64,000 nucleotides of DNA from Rhizobium chutanense (GTDB lineage: Bacteria > Pseudomonadota > Alphaproteobacteria > Rhizobiales > Rhizobiaceae), in assembly GCF_002531935.1 (NCBI RefSeq), contig NZ_NWSV01000028.1, positions 22,262 to 86,261 of the forward strand, read 5' to 3'. Each line of letters opens with the position of its first letter. Positions within the stretch are counted from its first letter, which is position 1. The notes beneath the pieces are model-generated. The model did not search any database and was not told the DNA's origin. It was given only the letters and a program-made list of their open reading frames with translations. Below are positions 18,845-27,383 of the stretch, piece by piece. A program made the position numbers and the translations under genes.

Positions 18845-19621
18845 ATGAAAAGGCGAACCCTCGTGCTCGGAGGTGCGGCGATCGTCGCGTCAACCGTGGC
18901 TGCGGTGGCGATCTGGCCGCGGCGGCATATCACCGTAGCCGCCAGGACCTTCGACTGGAAGGCAACGGATTTCCTCAGCGGCGGCACGAAATCGGTCGCA
19001 TTGGAAAAGCTGCCCGCACCACTCTTTCGCAGCCGCCCGAATTGCGTCGTCACATCAGCCCAGACCCTTGGCCCCTGCCATGTCAACGCTATTCCGGTCC
19101 GTCAGGACGTCTCGGAAGGTAAGGCCGGGCTGCCCTTGCGGCTGGCCGTTCGCATCGTCCATGCAGCCGATTGCCGGCCGGTCGAACGTGCCGACATCGA
19201 AATCTGGCATACCGATCATCGCGGCATCTATTCCGGCCGGGAGGCGGCGAACATGTGTACGCTCGGCGATGCCGAAGCAATCAGCGGGCTCGCCTTTCGC
19301 GGACGCCAGCTGACGGATGCAGAGGGGCAGGCAAGCTTCCTCACGGCCTATCCCGGATGGTACAAGGGCCGCACGCCGCATGTTCACTGCCGTATCCTCG
19401 CCGACGGCAAGGAGCTTCTCGTCAGCCAAATCTATTTCGACGATGCGTTGAGCGACATCATCTATGGCGAGCATCCGGACTATCTGGGACGCCCCGCCCG
19501 CGATACGCGCAATGACGAAGACGGCATCATCCCGGAGGATGCCGCCGACCACATCTTCGATTTCGAGAAGCTCGACGGCGGCGCGCTTTCCGCCACCATC
19601 ACGATCGGCCTCTCTTCCTGA
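18845..19621 (+). CDS. Exported intradiol ring-cleavage dioxygenase family protein
   Basis: 258 residues. An N-terminal signal or anchor (MKRRTLVLGGAAIVASTVAAVAI, Arg pair at the front, possibly Tat-type) precedes an intradiol dioxygenase domain. The four non-heme Fe(III) ligands are recognisable: Tyr in IWHTDHRGIYSG, Tyr in YPGWYKGRTPHVHC, and the two histidines of PHVHC. Classical members cleave catechol between the hydroxyls; exported members of this type are poorly characterised and may act on phenolics outside the cytoplasm, such as plant or soil aromatics. AAAGGAAG lies 6-13 bases upstream. It is divergent from the antiporter. Confidence 0.86.
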   Translation: MKRRTLVLGGAAIVASTVAAVAIWPRRHITVAARTFDWKATDFLSGGTKSVALEKLPAPLFRSRPNCVVTSAQTLGPCHVNAIPVRQDVSEGKAGLPLRLAVRIVHAADCRPVERADIEIWHTDHRGIYSGREAANMCTLGDAEAISGLAFRGRQLTDAEGQASFLTAYPGWYKGRTPHVHCRILADGKELLVSQIYFDDALSDIIYGEHPDYLGRPARDTRNDEDGIIPEDAADHIFDFEKLDGGALSATITIGLSS

Positions 19622-19800
19622 GCGGAAACGGCCGACAATCGCCGACGCCGGCCTTGCCGGACCGTCCCGGCCGTGGAGGTTGGAAGACGGTTTTCAACGA
19701 GACGCGCGTCAGCGCGCGCCAATCCTGCATCCGGCATGAAACCAGATGGCGCATTTCTGCGTACTACTCTCGGCGACAGACCACAGACAGCGAGGACGGT

Positions 19801-20082
19801 ATGGTCAGGAAAGAAGGCGTAGCACACATCCCCCGGCTGGCCGCCGAACAGGGAATGGCCAGGCTGATGATGAGGCTGCCTGCGACGAGGGCAACGATCC
19901 GGGCGACCGCGGTGAGCCGGCCCCATCTTTACGAACTGTGCGGAGCCTATGGCGAGGCTTGCGCCGCCCTTGATCGCATGCGCAAGGATATGTCGGCCGA
20001 TCCCGCGATCATCACCGAATATGAGATCATCTGCGCCGAGATCGAAATCGACGTCATCAGAATCCTGTTCGACGAACGGTGA
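19801..20082 (+). CDS. Small hypothetical protein (93 aa)
   Basis: 93 residues, predicted mainly helical, with ARLMMRLPATRATIRATAVSRP and a C-terminal helix ITEYEIICAEIEIDVIRILFDER. GAGGAC lies about 5-10 bases before the ATG. No family recognised. It might be a small cytoplasmic regulatory or structural protein typical of rhizobial genomes. Confidence 0.55.
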   Translation: MVRKEGVAHIPRLAAEQGMARLMMRLPATRATIRATAVSRPHLYELCGAYGEACAALDRMRKDMSADPAIITEYEIICAEIEIDVIRILFDER

Positions 20083-20154
20083 GGCATCTGCCCTCGCCCT
20101 CCACTGCCGCGCGCCCCGAACGAGGCGAGGCGCCGCTTGCCACCCGCATCCCGC

Positions 20155-21636
20155 TCAGATCAGCAGGTCATCCACGTGGATGGAGATGCTCAGCGTATCC
20201 GTGTCGAAATGATGCGCAGCCCCATCCGAGATCTTGTACTGGAAGGTCTCGCTCACATCGCCGCTAAGCCCGGCGAGCTTCGCCGCGTCGACCGTGTAGC
20301 TATAGTCGCCGTGATCGTCGACATGGATGGTGCCGTATTGGCCGGTCAGGGTTAAGCCGTTCTTGCCGACCACCTCGTCTGCGAAGCGGCGAAGCAGCAG
20401 GATTCCATTGGCCGAACTGTCATTGTCGAGGAGGTTGCCATGATGGGCTTCATCGGTGTCGCCGGAGATCTTCAGGCTGTCATGGACTGCGACGATCGTC
20501 GGGCCTGCGTCCACATGTGTATCTCCCGCAACGTGACTGTCGAGGATCGCAAGCTGGGCTTCGTCAAGCGTCGTGTTGTTGCTGACGGGAAAGGTGTTCG
20601 CGGCGATGATTGCCGGGGATATGCTGTAGGGCGTGACATCGCTGGCGATGATATTGTCGTGAAAAGACCCGGATGCGGCTCTGTCGACCTTCAGTGCTGC
20701 CTGCGACAGGTCGTCGAAGACATTTTCGTGGATATCGATGTTTTCGCGAACGTAACTCGGGGTGCCGACGGCGCTGATCACGACGCCCCAGACGCCGTCA
20801 TGAATGTAATTGCCTGATATATCGTAGTCGCGCGTATCGCCCTGGTCGCCGAGACCGATGGCATAGGACCAGCTGTAGCCGCCATAGCCTGAAATATCGT
20901 TGTCATGGATAGCGACGTTGGTGCCGGCTTGTGCGCCGATCCCGAAGCCGCCGCCGACGATCGTGTTGTCCTCGACCACGGCATCGACCGGCCGAACGAG
21001 CGCGATGACGCCCTTCGGCGTAGCGGCGCCCGTCTGATCGAGGTAATTGCCGCTGATCACGATATTGCTGCTGTCGTTCATCTGCACGGCATCTGCCGCG
21101 CTGCCATGGGCGTTGGTGACGCTATTGTTGAGAAAATTGACGCCGTTGACTTTTTCGATCCAGACACCGTCGCCATTCACGTCGTTGATTGTGCTGTTTT
21201 CGATGGTGATGTTCGAGCCGGTCCGGAAGGTGACCGACCCTGCCTTGCCCGCCAACCCGGTGTGATCGACTTCGACATTGCGCACGGTCCAGTTCGAAAC
21301 ACTGCCGGCATAGATGGCCGCCCCGCCGGTGTCGGAAATTTTGATATTCTCGATGACGATGTTCGATGCATAGAGGCTGTGGATGCCGTCGCCCGGGCTA
21401 TGGATGACAGGCGCATCGCCGACGCCATAGCTGCCGATGGTGATCGGTGCAGCGACGGTGCCGGAATATTTCAGGTCGAGCTGATCGTTGTAGACGCTTC
21501 CGGCGGCCAGCAACACGCTGTCGCCCGGCTGTAGCTTCAAGTTCTCCACCGCCCAGAAGGTCGCAAAAGGCGCGTCCGCGCTGGTGCCGGCGTTGCTGTT
21601 GGAGCCTGTCGCCGAATTCACATAATAGATTGTCAT
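20155..21636 (-). CDS. Right-handed beta-helix protein with C-terminal VCBS-like domain, copy B (probable type I secreted)
   Basis: 493 residues without an N-terminal signal peptide. Residues about 1-330 form a parallel beta-helix: repeated rungs such as NIVIENIKISD, NWTVRNVEVDHT, NITIENSTINDV and NIVISGNYLDQT, as in pectate-lyase and alginate-epimerase folds. Residues about 385-493 form a VCBS/cadherin-like module (GNLLDNDSSANGILLLRRF ... GTIHVDDHGDYSYTVD ... FQYKISDG). It ends with a short hydrophobic tail after acidic residues (HVDDLLI), typical of type I secretion signals. Rhizobial proteins of this build leave by PrsDE-like exporters and act on exopolysaccharide or at the root surface. 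Catalytic activity cannot be assigned. It is a tandem paralogue of the next gene upstream. Confidence 0.8.
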   Translation of the reverse strand: MTIYYVNSATGSNSNAGTSADAPFATFWAVENLKLQPGDSVLLAAGSVYNDQLDLKYSGTVAAPITIGSYGVGDAPVIHSPGDGIHSLYASNIVIENIKISDTGGAAIYAGSVSNWTVRNVEVDHTGLAGKAGSVTFRTGSNITIENSTINDVNGDGVWIEKVNGVNFLNNSVTNAHGSAADAVQMNDSSNIVISGNYLDQTGAATPKGVIALVRPVDAVVEDNTIVGGGFGIGAQAGTNVAIHDNDISGYGGYSWSYAIGLGDQGDTRDYDISGNYIHDGVWGVVISAVGTPSYVRENIDIHENVFDDLSQAALKVDRAASGSFHDNIIASDVTPYSISPAIIAANTFPVSNNTTLDEAQLAILDSHVAGDTHVDAGPTIVAVHDSLKISGDTDEAHHGNLLDNDSSANGILLLRRFADEVVGKNGLTLTGQYGTIHVDDHGDYSYTVDAAKLAGLSGDVSETFQYKISDGAAHHFDTDTLSISIHVDDLLI

Positions 21637-21753
21637 CTCGCCTGTTCTCGCATGGTCGCTGAGCCGTCTGGAACGGCTGCAACGCGTGGATCGGATGCGG
21701 TCGGGAGGTGAAGGCCATGCTCAAAATGGCGTTCGATGCCGTGACGGCGGTCA

Positions 21754-21772
21754 GCAGGCCTTATCGGCCTGC
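21754..21772. terminator. Hairpin between the two beta-helix genes
   Basis: The inverted repeat GCAGGCC-TTATC-GGCCTGC lies between the stop of copy A and the start of copy B. There is no T-run, so it may be a factor-dependent terminator or an RNA-stability structure. Confidence 0.4.
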
Positions 21773-21852
21773 CGTGCTCCCGAGAAGCCTGGCGGAGGCT
21801 GCATCCTTAACCATACAACTTATGGGAAAAAATCCAGAAAATATCGACCGAA

Positions 21853-21863
21853 AGGTGAATAAA
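21853..21863. promoter_or_regulatory. Conserved upstream element of beta-helix copy B
   Basis: AGGTGAATAAA (plus-strand reading) occurs 217 bp upstream of the start of copy B. The identical 11-mer occurs 211 bp upstream of copy A (23721-23731). Surroundings are partly similar (GAAAA before it, CGA or CGG after it). This may be a promoter or operator retained from the duplicated ancestor. Confidence 0.35.
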
Positions 21864-22013
21864 CGGTAACCTATGATGCTGCGGGAATAATCGAGGCTCA
21901 TCGAGTGGCCGTCCTCGTTCTTCGAGGTTGCGGCCCGGGATCAGGGCGGAGAGAGGAGCCAGACAATAGCTCATAGTCACAAGGGACGGGGGCCATGCCC
22001 CCGCCCCCAACTG

Positions 22014-23510
22014 TCAGCTCACCAAACCATCCATATGGATGTACACCGTCAGCGTATCCCCGTCGCTATGGTGCGAGTTTCCGTCGTCGACGCCGTAGCT
22101 GAAGGACTCGCTCACATGTCCGTCATGGCTGGGGAGCTTGGTTTCATCGAGCGTATAGGCATAGTTGCCTTCCCGGTCGACGTGGATGACGCCGTAGTCA
22201 CCGGTCAGCGTCAGGCCGTGTTTGCCGACGCTTTCGTCGCCGAAGCGGCGCAGCACCAGGGTGTCATTGTCGGAGGTGTCGTTTTCGAGAAGATTGCCGC
22301 GGTGGGCCTCGCCGTTATCGGTGAAGATCTTCAGATTGTCATGGACGGCGACGACCGCAGCGTCGGCGGCAACCTCCGTCGTCGTCGTTGCGGCGGCAAC
22401 CTTGGTGTCGGCGCTGGCAAGCGTCGTCTCCACATTGGCGACCGTATGGTTGCCGCTGACGGTAAAGGTGTGCGCGTCGGTAATGGAAGGCGAGATGCTG
22501 GTGGCCGTGGTGCCGCTCTCGATGGTGTTGTTATAGAAGGAGCCGGAGGCCGGCCTGTCGACCTTCAGCGCCGCCTGTGAGAGGTCGTCGAAGGTGTTGT
22601 CGTGCACCTTGATATTGGTGCGGGTATAGCTGGCGCCGATAGGGCCGCTGACGGCCACGCCCCATGCGCCGTCATGGATATGGTTGCCCGAGATGTCATA
22701 GTCCCGCGCATTGCCCTGATCGCCGAGGCCGACGGCGAAGGACCAGCTGTAGCCATGAAATCCCGATATGTCGTTGTCACGGATGGCGACGGTCTTGCCC
22801 GCCTGCGCGCTGATGCCGAAGCCGCCGCCGGTCAGCACATTGTCCTCGACCACGGCATTGGTCGGCCTGACAAGTGCGATCACGCCCTTCGGGCTGCTCG
22901 CATCGGTCTGATCGAGGTGATTGCCCTTGATCAGAATATTGCTGCTGTCGTTCATCTGCACGGCATCGGCCGTCGAGCCGTTGGCGCTGGTGACGGTGTT
23001 GTTGAGAAGCTTGACGCCGGCCACCTTCTCGATCCAGAAGCCGTCACCCTTGACATCCGATATCTTGCTGCTTTCGACTGTGACGTTCGTGCTGCTGCGG
23101 AAGGTGACGGCGCCGGCGCTTTCCGACATGCCCGTCTTGGCGATGTCGACATTGCGCACCGTCCAGTTGGTAACGCTGCCGCCATAAATGCCCGCGCCCC
23201 CGATGTTCGAGATCTTCAGGTTCTCGATGACGATATTGGAGGCGTAGAGGCTGTGAATGCCGTCGCCGTTGCTGTGGATGACCGGGGTCGAGCCCGTCCC
23301 GTAACTGCCGATCTTGATCGGCGCGCTCTCGGTGCCGGAATATTTGATATCGAATTGCTCGTTGAACACGCTCCCTTTGGCCAGCAGCACGCTGTCGCCT
23401 GGTTTCAGCTTGAGGGATTCCACTTTGGACAAAGTCGCAAAAGCCGATGTCTGGTTCGTTCCGTTGTTGCCGTCGGAGCCAGTCGTTGAGTTCACATAGT
23501 AGATTGTCAT
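22014..23510 (-). CDS. Right-handed beta-helix protein with C-terminal VCBS-like domain, copy A (probable type I secreted)
   Basis: 498 residues, closely similar throughout to copy B. Both begin MTIYYVNS, share the rung order (NIVIENLKISN, NWTVRNVDIAKT, NVTVESSKISDV, NILIKGNHLDQT) and the C-terminal module (GNLLENDTSDNDTLVLRRF). A Thr/Ala-rich linker (VAAATTTTEVAADAAV) absent from copy B joins the two domains. It ends IHMDGLVS. The function suggested is a secreted surface or polysaccharide-interacting protein. Its starting ribosome-binding site is weak (GGCGAT). The pair arose by tandem duplication followed by clear divergence. Confidence 0.8.
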   Translation of the reverse strand: MTIYYVNSTTGSDGNNGTNQTSAFATLSKVESLKLKPGDSVLLAKGSVFNEQFDIKYSGTESAPIKIGSYGTGSTPVIHSNGDGIHSLYASNIVIENLKISNIGGAGIYGGSVTNWTVRNVDIAKTGMSESAGAVTFRSSTNVTVESSKISDVKGDGFWIEKVAGVKLLNNTVTSANGSTADAVQMNDSSNILIKGNHLDQTDASSPKGVIALVRPTNAVVEDNVLTGGGFGISAQAGKTVAIRDNDISGFHGYSWSFAVGLGDQGNARDYDISGNHIHDGAWGVAVSGPIGASYTRTNIKVHDNTFDDLSQAALKVDRPASGSFYNNTIESGTTATSISPSITDAHTFTVSGNHTVANVETTLASADTKVAAATTTTEVAADAAVVAVHDNLKIFTDNGEAHRGNLLENDTSDNDTLVLRRFGDESVGKHGLTLTGDYGVIHVDREGNYAYTLDETKLPSHDGHVSESFSYGVDDGNSHHSDGDTLTVYIHMDGLVS

Positions 23511-23720
23511 ATCGCCAATGTTGCCCTGTTCGTCGGATCGCTACATCGCCACTGGAATCGACCGGGACCGGCCGTCCGAATGCGGCGGGGGCAACCGTCC
23601 ATGGCAAGAAGGCGACAAGATGTTGTCAATGCGGCAGCGGGCCGGTTTGCCGTTCTATTCAACAATGAAAGGCCTGAGCGCCGGAAAACTGCAACTTTGA
23701 CCTGGAAAACAGTGACTTTG

Positions 23721-23731
23721 AGGTGAATAAA
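23721..23731. promoter_or_regulatory. Conserved upstream element of beta-helix copy A
   Basis: Same 11-mer (AGGTGAATAAA) as at 21853-21863 and at nearly the same distance from the start codon (211 bp). See the entry for copy B. Confidence 0.35.
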
Positions 23732-23840
23732 TCGAGGAATCGGGGCTGGGAACGTACCTCATCTTCAGGCTGCAGGGCAGGTGATTCGGCCCTTTGCTTG
23801 CGTTCACCAAAGCCAAGCAATGAAAGATCTATCGTGTAGC

Positions 23841-24033
23841 CCCCTCATCTGCCTGCCGGCATCTTCTCCCCGGTGGCGAGAAGGGACCAAGCCGCGAGGC
23901 CGTCGCCCCCCACAGCCGAAGTGTCAGAGGGAACAAGGCGCTGCGGCGATTCCCCTTCTCCCCAGCGGGGGTCCGAACGACGGGTCGAGACCCGTGGCTC
24001 GACCCCGGTCGATGCCGGCAGGCAGATGAGGGG
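23841..24033. repeat. 193-bp palindrome-bounded intergenic element
   Basis: Bounded by a perfect 23-bp inverted repeat: CCCCTCATCTGCCTGCCGGC plus ATC (23841-23863) against its complement (24011-24033). The interior contains further complementary G/C-rich segments (CTTCTCCCCGGTGGCGAGAAGG; CCTTCTCCCCAGCGGGGG; GGGTCGAGACCC). This type of mosaic element is common between genes of Rhizobium chromosomes. No coding capacity. It sits between the ABC permease stop and copy A's upstream region. Confidence 0.8.
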
Positions 24034-24082
24034 ACCACACGGCACGCCCTCCAAGGCGTTGCTCCTCACCAAGACGAGAAAC

Positions 24083-25318
24083 CTACCCCCTCGCCCGCAA
24101 GGCCGCGCTCAGCGGCAACCGCGCCGCCGCCAGCGCCGGCAACGCCCCACCGATCACGCCGACCGCCAGCCCCAGCAAACCCGCCGTCAAAATCACATCC
24201 GCCGTCACATCGAGCTGGAAGGCCATCTTTGTATTGTTTGCCCCCATCGTGCTCGCCTGCCAGCCGTCAAAGGCGAGACGGGAGGCAAGGATGCCGACAA
24301 CCGCCCCCGCCACCGACAGCAGCACCGCCTCAACCCAGGTCGCAACAAAGACCGGCAAGCGGGCAAAGCCCAAGAGCCGCAGCGTGGCGATTTCGATGGC
24401 GCGGTCTGAGACCGAACTCGTCATCGTATTCAGCGCTCCTGCCGTGGCACCCACGGCCATCAGCAGCGCGATCGGCCAGCCGAACAGGCGGATCAGGCTT
24501 TCGGTCCGCTCGGCCTCAGCGGCATAGAGATCGGCCTCGGAGACTGCGGTAAGCGGCGTCCCCGATAGATCGGACAGGCGCTGGCGCAGCACTGCCAGCG
24601 CTGTTGCCGGGTCGCCGGCAAGCTGCACGCGCAGGCTCTGCACCTGCCCCTGGCGGTCGAAGGCCGATTGCACCGCCTCCAGATCCGCCCAGATCTCGGA
24701 TTCGAAAGCGCTGCCGCCGGCGGTGAAATGACCGGCGACAGTCCAGTCGACCGCCCCGAAGCGCACCGTCTGGCCGACGGCAAAGCCGGGGAAAGCGTCC
24801 GCGATGCGGGCGCCGACGACGATCTCGCGGGCGCCTGATGCAAACATCCGCCCCTGGGAAAGCCGGGCGCGGCTGCGCAGATCGAGCCCGGCCGGGTCCA
24901 TGCCCCTGAGCGTGAGCGTCTGCTCGGCACCGTCGCTCCCCCTGACATCGACCGGCACGATGGTCTCACGCGACAGCACCGGCCCGCCCGCCCCATCGCC
25001 GGCACCATCGCGCGCAATCCCGGGGTTGCGAGCAATCCCCATATCGCCGCGGATTGCGGCAAGGCTGCGGATCGCATCGGCCGGCACGTCCGAGCCGCTT
25101 TCCTGATTGGTGCCGCCGCCGAGGATGACGGCGATACCGGGTGAGCCGGCCCCGGCAAGGGCGGCCTCGAAGCCGCGCGCCATCGCCAGAAAGCCCGAGA
25201 GCACCGCTACCACGAGGGCAACCGACAGCACCATCGACAGCGAGATCGCGAGCCGCCTGGGCAGGCTGCCGAGGTTAACTCTGATCATGAGAAAACTCTG
25301 ATTGAGCGCTGATGACAT
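24083..25318 (-). CDS. FtsX/MacB-like ABC transporter permease (second permease)
   Basis: 411 residues with the FtsX topology: one N-terminal helix (LAISLSMVLSVALVVAVLSGF), a large extracytoplasmic domain (about residues 60-280) and three C-terminal helices. It lies 4 bp downstream of the first permease and is presumably translated by coupling from it; the alternative start MIRVNLGSLPRR at 25288 is also plausible. With the ATPase and membrane-fusion protein it would form a tripartite MacAB-type efflux or a lipoprotein/lipid-handling complex. Confidence 0.87.
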   Translation of the reverse strand: MSSALNQSFLMIRVNLGSLPRRLAISLSMVLSVALVVAVLSGFLAMARGFEAALAGAGSPGIAVILGGGTNQESGSDVPADAIRSLAAIRGDMGIARNPGIARDGAGDGAGGPVLSRETIVPVDVRGSDGAEQTLTLRGMDPAGLDLRSRARLSQGRMFASGAREIVVGARIADAFPGFAVGQTVRFGAVDWTVAGHFTAGGSAFESEIWADLEAVQSAFDRQGQVQSLRVQLAGDPATALAVLRQRLSDLSGTPLTAVSEADLYAAEAERTESLIRLFGWPIALLMAVGATAGALNTMTSSVSDRAIEIATLRLLGFARLPVFVATWVEAVLLSVAGAVVGILASRLAFDGWQASTMGANNTKMAFQLDVTADVILTAGLLGLAVGVIGGALPALAAARLPLSAALRARG

Positions 25319-25322
25319 TGGA

Positions 25323-26462
25323 TTATCTCGCTCTGAAGGCGTTGACGATGGGCAGCCGCATGGCGTTCACGGCCGGCAGCAACCCGGTCAGCAGGCCAAG
25401 CCCCGCAATGATCACGGCGGACTTCGCCAGCACCTCACCGCCGAAGACGAGGCCGAATTCCGGCCCGATCGAGAGCGTCGCGAGCTTGGCCAGAATGAGC
25501 CCGCCCACACCGCCGACGGCGTAGACAAACAGCGTCTCGCCGAGAATGAGCGCCACGATCCGCCCGCGGGAAAAGCCCAGCACCTTCATCACGCCGATCT
25601 CGAAACGGCACTCCCTGATGGCGAAGAGCATGGTGTTGACCGATATCATCAGGATCGTCACGAAGGCGGCGCCGACGACGAGGCTGACGATCAGCCCGAC
25701 ATCGGCGAACTGCCGGAGAAAGGCTTCGAGGAACTGCTTTTCCGATTGCGTCCTGGTCTCAGCCGCCGAATTGGCAAAGAGTGCATCGATGCGCGCCGCC
25801 AACACGCCTGAGGCGACGCCGTCGCGCGGGCGCACCACGAAGACGTCGACCGTGTCCCTGTCCCGCGCCCGGGCTGCATTGACCATGTCGTAGCGCGCGA
25901 GCATGAAATAGGTGTCGGTGCCGGCATCGGCGCCATCGAAGATGCCCGATATGGTGAAACTCCAGTTCCGGCTACCGTCGGCCTTGATGATCTGGCTGGT
26001 GACGCCGATGCGCTGGCCGATCGACCAGCCCTGCGCCTCGGCCAGTGCCCTGCCGACGAGCACCCGGTCGCCGCCCTCTTCCAGAGCCGCGATCAGCTCC
26101 GGCGTCAGCCCGAGTTCGGCGCCGTTGGCGGCGGCAATCGCCCGCGGATCGACCGCGCTGACGGCCACGACATTCTTCTCGACCTCGACGAATCCCCGCA
26201 TGCGCGCGGTATAGGCGACGGCCGCGACATCGCCTTCGGCCGCGATCCGGTTGAGATAGGCAAGCGGCAGCGGCAGCCCGCGGCCCGATTTGTTGAAGAC
26301 GCCGAGCAGGTCGTCACTGGCGCCGGCCGCCCCCTGGCTGCCGCTGACGAAACTCGCCGTCAGCCCGTAGATCAGGAAGGCGATGCCGACCGAACACATC
26401 AGCAAGACGGCCCGCAGCCGCTTGCGCCAGGCATTGCGCCGCATGAGCTCGAAGAAGGTCAT
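25323..26462 (-). CDS. FtsX/MacB-like ABC transporter permease (first permease)
   Basis: 379 residues with the same FtsX arrangement (first helix AVLLMCSVGIAFLIYGLTASF; C-terminal helices including VGLIVSLVVGAAFVTILMISVNTMLFAI). Its ATG overlaps the stop of the ATPase gene by four bases (ATGA), indicating translational coupling. Two different permeases suggest a heterodimeric membrane core rather than the homodimer of MacB. Confidence 0.88.
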   Translation of the reverse strand: MTFFELMRRNAWRKRLRAVLLMCSVGIAFLIYGLTASFVSGSQGAAGASDDLLGVFNKSGRGLPLPLAYLNRIAAEGDVAAVAYTARMRGFVEVEKNVVAVSAVDPRAIAAANGAELGLTPELIAALEEGGDRVLVGRALAEAQGWSIGQRIGVTSQIIKADGSRNWSFTISGIFDGADAGTDTYFMLARYDMVNAARARDRDTVDVFVVRPRDGVASGVLAARIDALFANSAAETRTQSEKQFLEAFLRQFADVGLIVSLVVGAAFVTILMISVNTMLFAIRECRFEIGVMKVLGFSRGRIVALILGETLFVYAVGGVGGLILAKLATLSIGPEFGLVFGGEVLAKSAVIIAGLGLLTGLLPAVNAMRLPIVNAFRAR

Positions 26463-27157
26463 TGGTTTTCCCCCTCGACGAATGCACCCTTGTTGAGATG
26501 CAGCGTGCGCCGGGCAAAGGCGGCGGCCTCCGGATCATGGGTGACCATGATGATGGTCTTCCGAAGCTCGCGATTGAGGAAGCCCAGCATCTCCAGGACG
26601 TCATTGGCCGATTTCCGGTCGAGATCACCGGTCGGCTCGTCGCAGAGAATAAGGTCGGGATCGGCGACAATGGCGCGGGCAATGCCGACGCGCTGCTGCT
26701 GCCCGCCCGACATGCTCGACGGAAACTGCCGCTGCCGCCCGGCGAGCCCCACCAGATCCATCACCGTATCGACGCGCGCCCGCCGCTCCTTGCGGCCGAG
26801 CGGCTTCAAGAGCAGCGGCAGCTCGATATTCTCCGCCGCATTCAGCATCGGCAGCAGATTGTAGAACTGGAAGACGATGCCCATGCTGTGTGCCCGCCAA
26901 GCGGCTCTGGCACCTTCGCCCATCTGCTCGAGATGGCTGCGCCCGATGCGGATCTCGCCCCCATCCGGGCTGTCGATGCCGCCGAGCATATTGAGCAGCG
27001 TCGACTTCCCCGAACCGGACGGCCCCATGACCGCGACGAAATCGCCGCGCGGTACGGAAAGGTCGAGCCCGGAAAAGATCGGAATCGTCTCCGCCCCGAT
27101 CCTGAATGCCTTCCTGACGCCGGCAAGGGCGATATAGGGTTCATGAATGTCGGTCAT
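26459..27157 (-). CDS. ABC transporter ATP-binding protein (LolD/MacB type)
   Basis: 232 residues with all nucleotide-binding motifs: Walker A GPSGSGKST (45-53), the signature SGGQQQR (150-156), and Walker B LILCDEPTGDLD (DEP at 173-175). This is the mechanotransmission class that partners with FtsX-type permeases. The ATG at 27157 has AAGGAG about 8 bases upstream, which decides it over a longer frame that reads into repeat DNA. Overlaps the first permease gene by four bases. Confidence 0.93.
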   Translation of the reverse strand: MTDIHEPYIALAGVRKAFRIGAETIPIFSGLDLSVPRGDFVAVMGPSGSGKSTLLNMLGGIDSPDGGEIRIGRSHLEQMGEGARAAWRAHSMGIVFQFYNLLPMLNAAENIELPLLLKPLGRKERRARVDTVMDLVGLAGRQRQFPSSMSGGQQQRVGIARAIVADPDLILCDEPTGDLDRKSANDVLEMLGFLNRELRKTIIMVTHDPEAAAFARRTLHLNKGAFVEGENQ

Positions 27158-27204
27158 TGCTTTGCTCCTTGGTGGTTTATTGATCTGTAGCCGGCAACGG
27201 GTGG

Positions 27205-27247
27205 CCGCCCTCGTCCTTCGAGGCCCCTCGGGCACCTCAGGATGAGG
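27205..27247. repeat. REP-like repeat, reverse orientation
   Basis: CCCTCGTCCTTCGAGGCCCCTCGGGCACCTCAGGATGAGG, the reverse complement of the CCTCATCCTGAGG family. With the copy at 27328-27383 it forms an inverted pair inside the export operon. Confidence 0.8.
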
Positions 27248-27327
27248 TCGGAGAGAAGCCGCGGTCTGCGGCAAGCCAAACCGCACGGCACACGATCAGC
27301 CCGCCGGCCACACGGCATCCCGATCAG

Positions 27328-27383
27328 CCCTCATCCTGAGGTGCGCAGGCCGGAGGCCGGAGCCTCGAAGGACGAGGGCGGGT
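27328..27383. repeat. REP-like repeat overlapping the end of the membrane-fusion protein gene
   Basis: CCCTCATCCTGAGGTGCGCAGG...CCTCGAAGGACGAGGGCGGGTG, a full copy of the family. The stop codon and last 17 or so codons of the membrane-fusion protein lie within it. Confidence 0.82.
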
